This document shows, in pieces, positions 16,479-25,220 of a stretch of DNA of 42,586 bases (position 1 is the first letter of the stretch; each line of letters starts with the position of its first letter). The DNA is from Scalindua sp964584595 (GTDB lineage Bacteria > Planctomycetota > Brocadiia > Brocadiales > Scalinduaceae). The translations under genes were made by a program, and so were the position numbers. The notes under the pieces were generated by a model. It was not told the origin of the DNA. It ran no database searches and saw nothing but the letters and a program-made list of their open reading frames with translations. The stretch is from positions 1 through 42,586 of the forward strand of contig CAZPAM010000013.1 of assembly GCA_964584595.1 (NCBI GenBank), given 5' to 3'.

Positions 16479-18467
16479 ATGATAAGCTTTTTTTATTTAG
16501 GTATTATACTGTTTTTAGCCGGGGCAATTGCCTCACTTATATTCCCTCAGAAAGCAAAGGGCTTTGCATATATTCTCACATCTATAGGGGCCATATGCTT
16601 TGCAATATTTGGTGTGCTTTTACTGTCTTCTCCGCCCGCAAACATCTTTTCGATATCAATCACTCCTATCCTTGAATTCGTATTCAGGGGAGATACTATT
16701 TCCGGCTTCTTTATTCTTGTAATATCCGTAATTACGTTTTCGGTATCAATCTATTCTGTTGGATATACAAAAGGGATGGAAAACAGAGGAATCCTGGGAT
16801 TCCTATTCAGTATCTTTATTATGAGCATGTATGCAGTTGTCTTATCGGGAAATGTTATTACGTTTCTTACATCCTGGGAAACCATGTCCATTGTTTCTTA
16901 CTTCCTTGTAGTCTTCGATACGCAGGAAAAATCTGCAAAGGCAGGTTATATATATGCCTTGATGACTCATATAGGAATGGCCTTCATAATTGCGCTTTTC
17001 CTGATCCTTTACAAGTATACCGGGCACATGGACTTTGCCGGAATAAAGGCCGCGGCAGGTAACCTTCCTGATGCGGTAAAGACAATGATATTCATCTTTG
17101 CCATTATCGGGTTTGGTACAAAGGCCGGTATTGTTCCTTTGCACACTTGGCTGCCCGAAGCCCATCCTGCCGCCCCATCCAACATCTCATCCTTGATGTC
17201 AGGCGTAATGATAAAGGTAGGAATATACGGTATCCTGAGGATTGTCATAGATATACTGGGAGTAGGCCCGGAATGGTGGGGTACTGCCATTATCCTGATC
17301 GGGGCAGTGACCTCTGTACTTGGTATTCTATATGCCACGGTAGAGAGTGATATAAAACGTCTTCTTGCCTATTGCAGTGTGGAAAATATTGGAATTATCT
17401 TACTCGGCATCGGGGCGTCAATGGTTCTTGCAAGTAATGGTTTGTATAAACTTTCTGCCATAGCAATGACGGCCGGACTTTATCATACACTTAACCATGC
17501 CGTGTATAAAGGACTGCTCTTCCTTGGTACAGGTTCTCTTGTACATGCTACACATACAAAGAATCTGGAAGATATGGGGGGATTGATAAAGTTGATGCCG
17601 TATACGGCATTCTTCTTCCTAATAGGTTCGCTTTCCATATGTGCACTCCCGTTCTTTAATGGCTTTGTAAGCGAATGGCTTACCTATCAATCCCTGCTTT
17701 CCAATTTCCAGGCCATGTCGGCCACCGCAAAGATAGCCGCGCCGTTGGGCGGTGCGGCGCTTGCTTTTTCAGGGGCACTTGCAGTTGCCTGTTTTGTGAA
17801 GGCGTTCGGCATCCCGTTTCTTGGTTTGCCCAGGAGTGATCACGCAACAGGTGCAAAGGAATCACCTCCGTCAATGTTAGCCGGGATGGCTATCCTTGCC
17901 CTGCTGTGCCTGGTATTGGGTATATTTCCCGGTCATACAATAAAACTCTTTTCTCCTGCAGTTTCAAGCCTTACGGGCATCGAATATGTGTTTCCATCAG
18001 GCAAGGGTATTATACACGTAAGCAAGACCGCTGCAGATCTGTCGCCCCTGGCAATATTAGTTGCAATGATTGCCATATTCATCGCGGTAATTTTTCTGGT
18101 TCGTATCGTTGGCGGCAAGACCAGGGTAACACATGGTGACTCATGGGACTGCGGAATACCATCACTGACAGCAAGGATGCAGTATACGGCCAATGCATAT
18201 ACAAATCCTTTCAGAAGAATATTTGAAAAGATATACCTCCCGATTAAGGATATACATGTAGTATATGTTTTAAAACCCTTTGTAGTAAAATCAATAAATT
18301 ACAGCAGTGGGATTGTACCCTCTATTGATAAGTATCTTTATAAACCTGCCACAGACTTTATCTATGGTATCGCAGGAAAGGTGAAGCTGCTCCAGTCCGG
18401 ATCCCTTCACATCTATCTTGGATACATACTTATAACTCTTTTATTACTTCTATTATTCTGGTTCTGA
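16479..18467 (+). CDS. hyfB: Hydrogenase-4/Ehr subunit B, ND5/NuoL-like antiporter subunit
   Basis: A 662-residue polytopic protein of the proton-conducting antiporter family (HyfB/HycC, related to NuoL/M/N and Mrp subunits). The diagnostic core is FGTKAGIVPLHTWLPEAHPAAPSNISSLMSGVMIKVGIYG near residues 207-250, followed by DIKRLLAYCSVENIGIILLG, with the Lys and His residues of the proton path retained. It should form the ion-translocating arm of a membrane complex. It starts the six-gene operon and ends 2 bases before the next gene. The absence of a formate dehydrogenase or hydrogenase maturation genes in the window argues against a classical formate hydrogenlyase. Confidence 0.88.
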   Translation: MISFFYLGIILFLAGAIASLIFPQKAKGFAYILTSIGAICFAIFGVLLLSSPPANIFSISITPILEFVFRGDTISGFFILVISVITFSVSIYSVGYTKGMENRGILGFLFSIFIMSMYAVVLSGNVITFLTSWETMSIVSYFLVVFDTQEKSAKAGYIYALMTHIGMAFIIALFLILYKYTGHMDFAGIKAAAGNLPDAVKTMIFIFAIIGFGTKAGIVPLHTWLPEAHPAAPSNISSLMSGVMIKVGIYGILRIVIDILGVGPEWWGTAIILIGAVTSVLGILYATVESDIKRLLAYCSVENIGIILLGIGASMVLASNGLYKLSAIAMTAGLYHTLNHAVYKGLLFLGTGSLVHATHTKNLEDMGGLIKLMPYTAFFFLIGSLSICALPFFNGFVSEWLTYQSLLSNFQAMSATAKIAAPLGGAALAFSGALAVACFVKAFGIPFLGLPRSDHATGAKESPPSMLAGMAILALLCLVLGIFPGHTIKLFSPAVSSLTGIEYVFPSGKGIIHVSKTAADLSPLAILVAMIAIFIAVIFLVRIVGGKTRVTHGDSWDCGIPSLTARMQYTANAYTNPFRRIFEKIYLPIKDIHVVYVLKPFVVKSINYSSGIVPSIDKYLYKPATDFIYGIAGKVKLLQSGSLHIYLGYILITLLLLLLFWF

Positions 18468-18469
18468 GC

Positions 18470-19387
18470 ATGGAATATCTACAATTTATCATAATCATAA
18501 TATTTTCTCCTTTGATTCAGGGGATTATAAAGAAACTCAAGGCCAACTGCCAGGGCAGAGTGGGAGCAGGCATATTCCAGCCGTACTATGATCTGATAAA
18601 GCTTTTTAAGAAAGAAATGGTTTTGTCCAGTGTTACGTCATGGATATTCAAGGCCACACCATTCATTGTCTTTATATCTATCATAATTGCTGCCATGATG
18701 ATTCCCGTAATAACTACAAAGTCTTCATTTGGCTTGATGGGAGATGTCATAGCATTAATTTACGTACTTGCACTGGGAAGATTCTTTTTAGCGCTGGCTG
18801 CCCTTGACGCAGGGACTGCCTTTGGAGGTGAAGGTAGCAGCCGGGAGATGATAGTCTCAATCCTCGTCGAACCCATGATCATGCTTTGTATATTTGCGGT
18901 GGCAATAACGGCAGGTTCGACAAATATAGCAATGATCGCGGAACCTCAGAGTTTCATACTTTCACCGTCCCATGTACTGGCTCTATTGGCATTTCTGATC
19001 GCTATTATAGCGGATACCGGCAGGATTCCTGTGGATAATCCTGACACCCACCTTGAGCTTACAATGATCCATGAAGGTATGATCCTTGAGTATTCGGGAA
19101 AGTATCTTGCTCTGATAGAATGGTCTCATTATATGAAACAGATGATTTTATTTACCCTCTTTATTGATATGTTTGTCCCCCTGGGAATTTCGCATGATAC
19201 CGAAATGACAGGGCTCCTTGTATCAGCAGGAATATATTTATTAAAGTTACTTTTCCTGGCCGGTTTTATGGCCATAGTAGAGTCAACAAGAGCAAAGGTG
19301 AGGATTTTCCAGATTCCTTCAATCCTGGGAGGCTCATTCGTCCTTGCAGTATTGTCACTTTTAACACTTATAATGGTAGGAAAATAA
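18470..19387 (+). CDS. hyfC: Hydrogenase-4/Ehr subunit C, ND1/NuoH-like membrane anchor
   Basis: A 305-residue membrane protein of the HyfC/HycD/NuoH family, which joins the peripheral redox arm to the membrane arm and forms part of the quinone-proximal or equivalent cavity. Family landmarks are GRVGAGIFQPYYDLIKLFKKE near the N-terminus, the acidic loop FGGEGSSREMIVSILVEP, and DTGRIPVDNPDTHLELTMIHE, where conserved Glu/Asp residues line the coupling channel. About eight hydrophobic helices are visible. It is directly abutted by the next gene (stop TAA followed immediately by ATG), consistent with one transcript. Confidence 0.9.
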   Translation: MEYLQFIIIIIFSPLIQGIIKKLKANCQGRVGAGIFQPYYDLIKLFKKEMVLSSVTSWIFKATPFIVFISIIIAAMMIPVITTKSSFGLMGDVIALIYVLALGRFFLALAALDAGTAFGGEGSSREMIVSILVEPMIMLCIFAVAITAGSTNIAMIAEPQSFILSPSHVLALLAFLIAIIADTGRIPVDNPDTHLELTMIHEGMILEYSGKYLALIEWSHYMKQMILFTLFIDMFVPLGISHDTEMTGLLVSAGIYLLKLLFLAGFMAIVESTRAKVRIFQIPSILGGSFVLAVLSLLTLIMVGK

Positions 19388-20053
19388 ATGAAAGACTGGA
19401 TTGATTTATTATACATAATGGATTTTGTGTCTATAGGAATACTCATTACGGCTATTTCCATAAATTCTCTGAGCCGGATTGAATCCTGGATAAATGCATA
19501 CATGATCAATTCCTGGCTGCTTGCGCTCTTGATCTTTTTTGTAGCAATTAAGGACCCGGAACACCACCTCTATATGGCATCAATCCTGACATTTGCCTCG
19601 AAGGGGGTGATATTGCCCCTTTTCTTAAAGAGCATAGCCAAGCAGATAAAGGGAACTCATACCATAGAAACTTATTTAAGTACTTCCTTATCCCTGATTA
19701 TTTCAGGGATCATAATCGCAATTGTCTACGTCTCACTGGGCAAGGGTATCTTTGTTACAGGTTTTTCCAGCTTTGTCCTTAAGATATCTGTCGCAGTGAT
19801 TTTGATCGGATTATTCATAATGATAACCCGAAGAAGAGCTGTAGCGCAGATCGTGGGGCTTTTATTCATGGAAAACGGAGTCTTCCTGGCAGGTTTTTCA
19901 CTGACCTTTGGAATGCCTACAATCGTCGAGCTTGGAGTGCTCTTCGACCTGCTTATGATTGTGATAATAATGGGTGTCTTTATGATACAGATTAAACAAA
20001 AATTCTCCTCTGCTGCTGCAGACATTGATCAGTTAACTAACTTAAAGGGATAA
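19388..20053 (+). CDS. hyfE: Hydrogenase-4/Ehr subunit E, NuoK-containing small membrane subunit
   Basis: A 221-residue membrane protein matching the HyfE length and hydrophobicity pattern, with about six helices. The C-terminal half carries a NuoK-like stretch (AQIVGLLFMENGVFLAGFS, then PTIVELGVLFDLLMIVIIMGVF) with the buried glutamates expected for proton conduction. In group 4 hydrogenases and related complexes it sits between the ND1-like anchor and the antiporter subunits. Its stop codon shares one base with the next start (TAATG), implying translational coupling. Confidence 0.86.
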   Translation: MKDWIDLLYIMDFVSIGILITAISINSLSRIESWINAYMINSWLLALLIFFVAIKDPEHHLYMASILTFASKGVILPLFLKSIAKQIKGTHTIETYLSTSLSLIISGIIIAIVYVSLGKGIFVTGFSSFVLKISVAVILIGLFIMITRRRAVAQIVGLLFMENGVFLAGFSLTFGMPTIVELGVLFDLLMIVIIMGVFMIQIKQKFSSAAADIDQLTNLKG

Positions 20054-21549
20054 TGATGATAGGTTTATTACTTCTTATACCATTAATTACAGCTGCACTC
20101 TGCTATCTTGTAAAGAACAGGAGAGGTATTGAGTACATTAATCTGGTCGGCGCAGCAGCTCTGGCAATTGTTGCAATATTTCCCATAACGGCTTCGCATT
20201 CGGAGACCATATTCTTCTTCCGGGAGATTTTCTTTATGGATGTCTTATCTTCATATTTTATGATGGTACTGATATTTATTGCATTCGTTGCCGCAATGTA
20301 TTCCATAGATTATATGGGACATGAATTTAAGGAGGGAGTGATAGGAATTCCGGAACTCCGGCAGTACTATGCATTATTACACTTATTCATATTTTCAATG
20401 GTATTTGCAATTGTCTCTAATAATATTGCCTTTTTCTGGATGGCGATAGAGAGCACAACTCTTATAACCTCACTGCTTGTAGGATTCTACAAAAGCAAGG
20501 AATCTGTGGAAGCTGCATGGAAGTATATTATACTTTGTACAGTAAGCATTACCTTTGGACTGCTTGGTATATTTCTTATATATTATGCATCTACCTCTGT
20601 TTATGAGAGTTCTTACCAGGTATCAAGACTTGGCATTATCGGCACGTTGAAATGGACAGAACTCAGGGGGATAGCACATGAAATGAATCCCGAAACCCTG
20701 AAGCTGGCCTTTATCTTTATCCTGGTAGGATATGGGGCAAAGGCAGGCCTTGCCCCTATTCATAATTGGCTGCCGGACGCCCACAGCCAGGCGCCGACAC
20801 CAATAAGTGCCCTCCTCTCCGGAGTCCTGATTAAGTGTGCCTTTCTGGGGATCGTAAGAACCGTAATCCTAGGGAATGTGTCTCTGGATACATCTTATTA
20901 TAATCATCTCCTCCTGATCTTTGGTCTTGTATCAATGGGAATTGCCGCTGCATTTATACTCACACAAAATAATTTTAAGAGGTTACTTGCGTATTCCAGT
21001 ATTGAACATATCGGTATTATGGCAATCGGTATTGGACTCGGAAGTTTTTGGGGTATTTATGGAGCACTATTACATATGCTGAATCATGCAATTGTAAAGA
21101 CTCTGCTTTTCTTTTCGACAGGCAGGGTAAGGCTTAAATATCATTCTACAATGATCGACAAGGTCAGGGGCTCAATAGTCGTATTACCTGTCTCAGGTAC
21201 TATCATGTTACTTGGTGCCTTAACTATTGCAGGATGTCCTCCATTTAACGTCTTTTTGAGTGAATTTACTATACTCAAGGCTGCTATTGACGAGGGGAAC
21301 TGGGTAACGTTTGCACTCTTTATTTTACTTGCTACCATTATCTTTGGTGGAATTTTCTACCATTTTGGTAATATGGCATTTGGCAAACCTGGTACAGATA
21401 TCAAAAAGGGAGAGAACGGGAGAGAAAATAAGATGAGCCTTATGGCAATTATCGTGCTGGCTGTCTTCATGCTTGTGCTTGGCCTCTATATCCCGGGATT
21501 TCTTGATGGAATGTTGAATAGATCTGTAAATATTATAACAGGAAACTGA
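20053..21549 (+). CDS. hyfF: Hydrogenase-4/Ehr subunit F, second ND5/NuoL-like antiporter subunit
   Basis: A 498-residue antiporter-family membrane protein, the second in this operon. The core GYGAKAGLAPIHNWLPDAHSQAPTPISALLSGVLIK near residues 227-262 and NFKRLLAYSSIEHIGIMAIGIG give the family assignment and preserve the Lys and His residues thought to carry protons. Two antiporter-like subunits imply the complex can couple redox chemistry to ion translocation at more than one site. An adjacent ATG at 20056 is an equally possible start. The gene is followed 6 bases later by the large subunit. Confidence 0.88.
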   Translation: MMIGLLLLIPLITAALCYLVKNRRGIEYINLVGAAALAIVAIFPITASHSETIFFFREIFFMDVLSSYFMMVLIFIAFVAAMYSIDYMGHEFKEGVIGIPELRQYYALLHLFIFSMVFAIVSNNIAFFWMAIESTTLITSLLVGFYKSKESVEAAWKYIILCTVSITFGLLGIFLIYYASTSVYESSYQVSRLGIIGTLKWTELRGIAHEMNPETLKLAFIFILVGYGAKAGLAPIHNWLPDAHSQAPTPISALLSGVLIKCAFLGIVRTVILGNVSLDTSYYNHLLLIFGLVSMGIAAAFILTQNNFKRLLAYSSIEHIGIMAIGIGLGSFWGIYGALLHMLNHAIVKTLLFFSTGRVRLKYHSTMIDKVRGSIVVLPVSGTIMLLGALTIAGCPPFNVFLSEFTILKAAIDEGNWVTFALFILLATIIFGGIFYHFGNMAFGKPGTDIKKGENGRENKMSLMAIIVLAVFMLVLGLYIPGFLDGMLNRSVNIITGN

Positions 21550-21555
21550 TATAAA

Positions 21556-23088
21556 ATGACTGAAAACGAAGAATATATAGAAGTTGAACGTGATAATTTC
21601 AAGACCTACTGCGTTTCACTGTGTGCAGAACGTAAGGTTACACTTCGTCTCATGTTTGCTGTAGATGATAGGGCAACTGATAATTGCTTTAAGATATACG
21701 CCGTATTTTCCGGGCAAAACAAGGATATCTTTTATATCCCGTTCTTTAAGATTAAAGAGGATGATCCGAAATATAAAAGCATAACAAACCATATCCCCGC
21801 AGCCCACTGGTATGAACGTGAGATAAGGGATATGTTTGGACTGATTCCTGAAGGACATCCTGACCCGCGAAGGCTGGTCTTTCACGAGTCGTTTCCTGCC
21901 GATTCCCACCCACTCAGGAAAGACTGGAAAATATCAGAAACTGATTTGAAGGAATGGGGAGAAGGAGTCGTTAAAAAAGTTCCTCATGAATTTCTGAAAG
22001 TTGAGGGAGATGGGGTTTGTGAAATCCCTGTCGGGCCGGTACATGCAGGGATTATAGAACCGGGGCATTTCAGGTTCAGCGCTGTGGGAGAGACTATAAT
22101 TAATCTTGAGCCGAGATTATTCTATACCCACAAGGGTACAGAAAAACACTTCGAGAGCATGAGTTTCTTTGATGGTATAAAGCTTGCCGAACGCGTATCT
22201 GGAACTGCATCATTCGCGCATTCAATTGCATATAGTATGGCAGTGGAAAGAATGGCAGGTATTAAAACAATAGAGAGAATAGACGCAATAAGGACATTTC
22301 TCCTCGAACTTGAAAGGCTTTATAACCATATAGGAGATATCGGCAATATGTGTGCAGGTACCGCACTTACCGTGGGACAGGCAAAGGGGGCATTTATAAA
22401 AGAGAAGCTTCTGCAACTTAACGAAAGTTTGACGGGAAGCAGATTCCTGAGAGGAATAAATAAGATCGGAGGAGTAACAAAAGATGTTTTTCTGCAGAAA
22501 TTCGAAATCTCAGAGACAATAGATATGGTTGAAAAAGAATACAAAGACCTTCTTGGATTACTCCTCGGACAGGCTACACATGTTGAAAGACTTACAGGCA
22601 CAGGAAAGCTGCCAAAAGAGATAGCAGCAGATTTAGGTGTTACCGGCATTGCCGCAAGGGCATCGGGACTCAGTGATGACATAAGGAAGTCGCATCCACA
22701 TCTCTTTTATTACAAACTTGATCTTAAGACATATACGCGTACAGAAAGTGATGCTCTTGCCAGAATGATGATCAGGGCAGATGAAATAGAATGCTCTCTG
22801 TCTTTAATAAGGGCCCTGGTGAAAAGACGTTATTATGGAAACATATGTATGGATGTAGGTGAAATACCGCCGGACTCATTTGCCCTTGGTTATACAGAAT
22901 CCCCCAGAGGCTCTCTGTTTTACTGGGTCAAATCCGATCAGGATGGTAAGCCGTCCAGGGTGAAATTGAGATCTCCATCTTACTGCAACTGGCCGGCAGT
23001 GCCTTTTGCCATACCCGGCAATATAGTACCGGATTTCCCACTGTGCAATAAGAGCTTTAATCTCTCTTATTCAGGTTGTGACATGTGA
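21556..23088 (+). CDS. hyfG: HyfG/HycE-like large subunit lacking the NiFe-binding cysteines (Ehr-type)
   Basis: A 510-residue fusion. The N-terminus (about 1-150) is the NuoC-like 30-kDa domain, with HWYEREIRDMFGLIPEGHPDPRRLVFHESFP. The rest is the 49-kDa/NiFe large-subunit domain. In true [NiFe] hydrogenases the metal is held by N-terminal RxCGxC and C-terminal DPCxxC. Here the N-terminal motif is RVSGTA (213-218) and the C-terminal one NLSYSG (502-507), so all four ligands are missing; Cys508 is displaced. The scaffold around them, including LAERxSGTASFAHS and PDFPLCNKSF, is intact, so this is not decay. It fits the Ehr class (energy-converting hydrogenase-related complexes), whose substrate is unknown. 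H2 chemistry is not expected. Confidence 0.88.
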   Translation: MTENEEYIEVERDNFKTYCVSLCAERKVTLRLMFAVDDRATDNCFKIYAVFSGQNKDIFYIPFFKIKEDDPKYKSITNHIPAAHWYEREIRDMFGLIPEGHPDPRRLVFHESFPADSHPLRKDWKISETDLKEWGEGVVKKVPHEFLKVEGDGVCEIPVGPVHAGIIEPGHFRFSAVGETIINLEPRLFYTHKGTEKHFESMSFFDGIKLAERVSGTASFAHSIAYSMAVERMAGIKTIERIDAIRTFLLELERLYNHIGDIGNMCAGTALTVGQAKGAFIKEKLLQLNESLTGSRFLRGINKIGGVTKDVFLQKFEISETIDMVEKEYKDLLGLLLGQATHVERLTGTGKLPKEIAADLGVTGIAARASGLSDDIRKSHPHLFYYKLDLKTYTRTESDALARMMIRADEIECSLSLIRALVKRRYYGNICMDVGEIPPDSFALGYTESPRGSLFYWVKSDQDGKPSRVKLRSPSYCNWPAVPFAIPGNIVPDFPLCNKSFNLSYSGCDM

Positions 23089-23129
23089 CAAATGATTTGT
23101 TACCTTTGTAATTATTAAGGAATGTATTA

Positions 23130-23654
23130 ATGTGGTTAGAAATTTTAAATAATTTAAGAAGCAGAAAAAAGGCGATTAAGTTCCCTAAATCTCCTCAAAT
23201 ATCGCCTGGCGAAGCAATAGAAACAGCTACACCGGTGAAAAATATGAACAAAATCTTTGGCAAGTCGCTGAAGATAAGACAGGTAGATGCAGGCTCCTGC
23301 AACGCCTGTGAATGGGAATGCACAGCACTTACAAATCCAGTTTATGACGTTCAAAGGTTTGGTGTTGACGTTGTGGCGTCCCCAAGGCACGCTGATGCTA
23401 TACTCGCTACAGGTCCCGTATCAAGGCAGATGGAACTTGCCCTGAAGAAAACATATATTGCAATGCCGGAACCAAAACTTGTCATTTCATGCGGAGATTG
23501 TGCACTAGATGGAGGTATATATAAGGGAAGCTATGCAACAAAGGATGGAGTCAGCAATGTAGTACCGGTTAGTTGCCATATTCCCGGATGCCCTCCATCG
23601 CCTAAAGCGATAACTGAAGCACTGTTGAAATTAATGAATGACATCCGTAGTTAA
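23130..23654 (+). CDS. hyfI: HyfI/NuoB-like iron-sulfur small subunit
   Basis: A 174-residue small subunit of the NuoB/HycG family that carries one [4Fe-4S] cluster and passes electrons to or from the large-subunit active site. The ligands are visible as C57 and C60 (DAGSCNACEWEC), C124 (CGDCALDGG) and C154 (HIPGCPPSP), the hydrogenase-type spacing and not the tandem CC of complex I. So the electron entry point is intact while the catalytic metal site in the partner is not. An N-terminal extension of about 50 residues precedes the conserved domain. It is separated from hyfG by 41 bases. No HyfH-type 2x[4Fe-4S] ferredoxin subunit is present next to it. Confidence 0.88.
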   Translation: MWLEILNNLRSRKKAIKFPKSPQISPGEAIETATPVKNMNKIFGKSLKIRQVDAGSCNACEWECTALTNPVYDVQRFGVDVVASPRHADAILATGPVSRQMELALKKTYIAMPEPKLVISCGDCALDGGIYKGSYATKDGVSNVVPVSCHIPGCPPSPKAITEALLKLMNDIRS

Positions 23655-23676
23655 TCGTCGAAAGAATTAAAACATC

Positions 23677-23704
23677 TTGAAATTTCAGCAATCTTTGTTT
23701 TAAT
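23677..23704 (+). promoter_or_regulatory. Candidate sigma70 promoter before the carbonic-anhydrase-like gene
   Basis: TTGAAA at 23677-23682 and TTTAAT at 23699-23704 are 16 bases apart, each matching five of six consensus positions. The predicted start near 23711 lies about 50 bases before ATG 23760. It suggests the downstream gene can be transcribed separately from the hyf operon. Confidence 0.4.
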
Positions 23705-23759
23705 ACGTCCTCTGGCAAAAAGCGTTTTCCAACCATCTTATCTGAAAGGATAGATCTCA

Positions 23760-24935
23760 ATGTATTCCATATCATCAACAGGTAGTTTTCAGACAGTTCT
23801 CAATGACTTCAAGCTTGAAGGTATGATGATCCGGTATAGCCAATTCATGCCCCGGTTGTACAATTATTGCATTTCTCTTGGGATGAAACCGGGAAAAATA
23901 ATACCGTCAAGGGCTTTTTGTTCTGATGAAAGCCAGGGATTTCCTGTTATTCTAATTGCCAAGCAGTTTGGGACTTTTCCCTTTAATCATGGACGAGTGG
24001 GTGGAATCGTTTCAACTGATAGGCATGCCCCTCATGCTGCACACGGTAATGACATAATGATTATTCATGCAAGTCATGTAGGTTATGAACCATCAACAAA
24101 AGAATTTGGTATTTATCGACGTATTCAGACAGAAGATTGTCATCATAGTACCAACTGTGGAAAGCTTTTAAGCATTATTAAATGGTATATGGATGAATAT
24201 CAGTTTGCCTGTAATAATATTCATCTTGAACCTTCTGATGGTAAACACTTTGGTATTTCGATTAATAACCTTTTATTAAATGAAGATCGCGAAGAAGGAC
24301 TGATACCTGAACTGAAAAAGATCGTTGCCCACAATAATTCCGGAGAACCTAATTTAATTCGTTCTTTAAGTACTGCACGCAGTTTTGAAGCATCACCTGA
24401 ACTGGTTAAATCAACAGGAAATAAATGGCCTAAACAAAAGAGAATGCCTATTGGTAATTTACTAAGACCGGAACTGTTTAAATTCAAACTCCATATAAAT
24501 GTAGACGAAAGACGACGGGGGCATTTCGAAGCAAACCTGATTGAAGCGATGCCCTGGATTGTCACTCATCCAGCACCGGCTCTGGTTGCCGCACAAATTA
24601 CAACTCAGATAGAGTTTGACAGGGCCTATCGAACCATTATTGCTGAGAAAAGCTACAAAAACAGAAACCTAGTTTTTATCTCTGGAATGAATATTGATAT
24701 TTCACCAAGAAATGATCAGATTTTCCCCCTGACGAAATTTGTTCCATGGGCAGCTTATGTGCAAAAATCTGATGGAAGTCATTTTATTCTGGAACAAAAG
24801 GAATTGTATGATACTCTGATGACATTTGATAGCAGCAATAAAGAAGAGATTGATCTTGAAGAGGCTATTAAAATTATGGAAGACACGAAAGAAGTCCAGA
24901 TTTCATTTGATTTCATCCGCAATAATAAAAATTAG
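23760..24935 (+). CDS. Possible LCIB/theta-type carbonic anhydrase-like protein
   Basis: A 391-residue soluble protein with no signal peptide. I do not recognise it with certainty. Its middle resembles the LCIB_C carbonic-anhydrase fold found in algae and some bacteria: RAFCSDES near residue 51 (Cys54 and Asp56 in a CxD arrangement), FNHGRVGGIVSTDRHAPHAAH, HASHVGYE (His106, compare PHVG in the family) and NCGKLL (Cys133). Two Cys and one His are the Zn ligands in that fold. It starts 105 bases after hyfI with its own likely promoter and a Shine-Dalgarno (AAAGGA). If the assignment is right, it would interconvert CO2 and bicarbonate next to an ion-translocating complex. A different metal-dependent hydrolase is possible. 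Confidence 0.5.
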   Translation: MYSISSTGSFQTVLNDFKLEGMMIRYSQFMPRLYNYCISLGMKPGKIIPSRAFCSDESQGFPVILIAKQFGTFPFNHGRVGGIVSTDRHAPHAAHGNDIMIIHASHVGYEPSTKEFGIYRRIQTEDCHHSTNCGKLLSIIKWYMDEYQFACNNIHLEPSDGKHFGISINNLLLNEDREEGLIPELKKIVAHNNSGEPNLIRSLSTARSFEASPELVKSTGNKWPKQKRMPIGNLLRPELFKFKLHINVDERRRGHFEANLIEAMPWIVTHPAPALVAAQITTQIEFDRAYRTIIAEKSYKNRNLVFISGMNIDISPRNDQIFPLTKFVPWAAYVQKSDGSHFILEQKELYDTLMTFDSSNKEEIDLEEAIKIMEDTKEVQISFDFIRNNKN

Positions 24936-24982
24936 TTACCAGTGAAGAGAAGAAGAGAGAGTTCGCCTATAGATTCATATCT

Positions 24983-25046
24983 CATCGTGTGATTACACCA
25001 GCCAAACCACTACTCAAATTATAAAGTACGCCAATAATCATTCTTG
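24983..25046 (-). repeat. Diverged repeat copy B; carbonic-anhydrase-tail-like
   Basis: Aligns with copy A at 14671-14734. On the minus strand it reads MIIGVLYNLSSGLAGVITR then stop, after an in-frame stop four codons upstream. Remnant of a gene end or a dispersed element. The rest of 24936-25220 is AT-rich with no gene seen. Confidence 0.35.
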
Positions 25047-25220
25047 TTCTTCACCATATCACACACATTACAAACAAAAACCACTCTTAAACCTGTTTAT
25101 CCAAATAAGGCAAAAAACGTTGGATAATAAGGTGTTATACCTATTTCCTTTTCCAGGATATTATATGATAATACATCATAAAGAATAACAACTTATCTTG
25201 AGAGGAGGATATGATTAGAA

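Noticed and set aside
23093..23111. Palindrome around ACAAATGATTTGT as a terminator after hyfG
   Set aside because: The loop is a single base, so it cannot form a normal hairpin, and hyfI follows within 41 bases.
16479..23654. Calling the operon a formate hydrogenlyase or an H2-evolving hydrogenase
   Set aside because: The large subunit lacks every NiFe-binding cysteine, and no formate dehydrogenase or hydrogenase maturation gene is in the window.
23760..24935. Calling the protein DabA (bicarbonate transporter)
   Set aside because: DabA is far longer (about 800 residues or more) and has a different motif order; only the carbonic-anhydrase-like resemblance remains.
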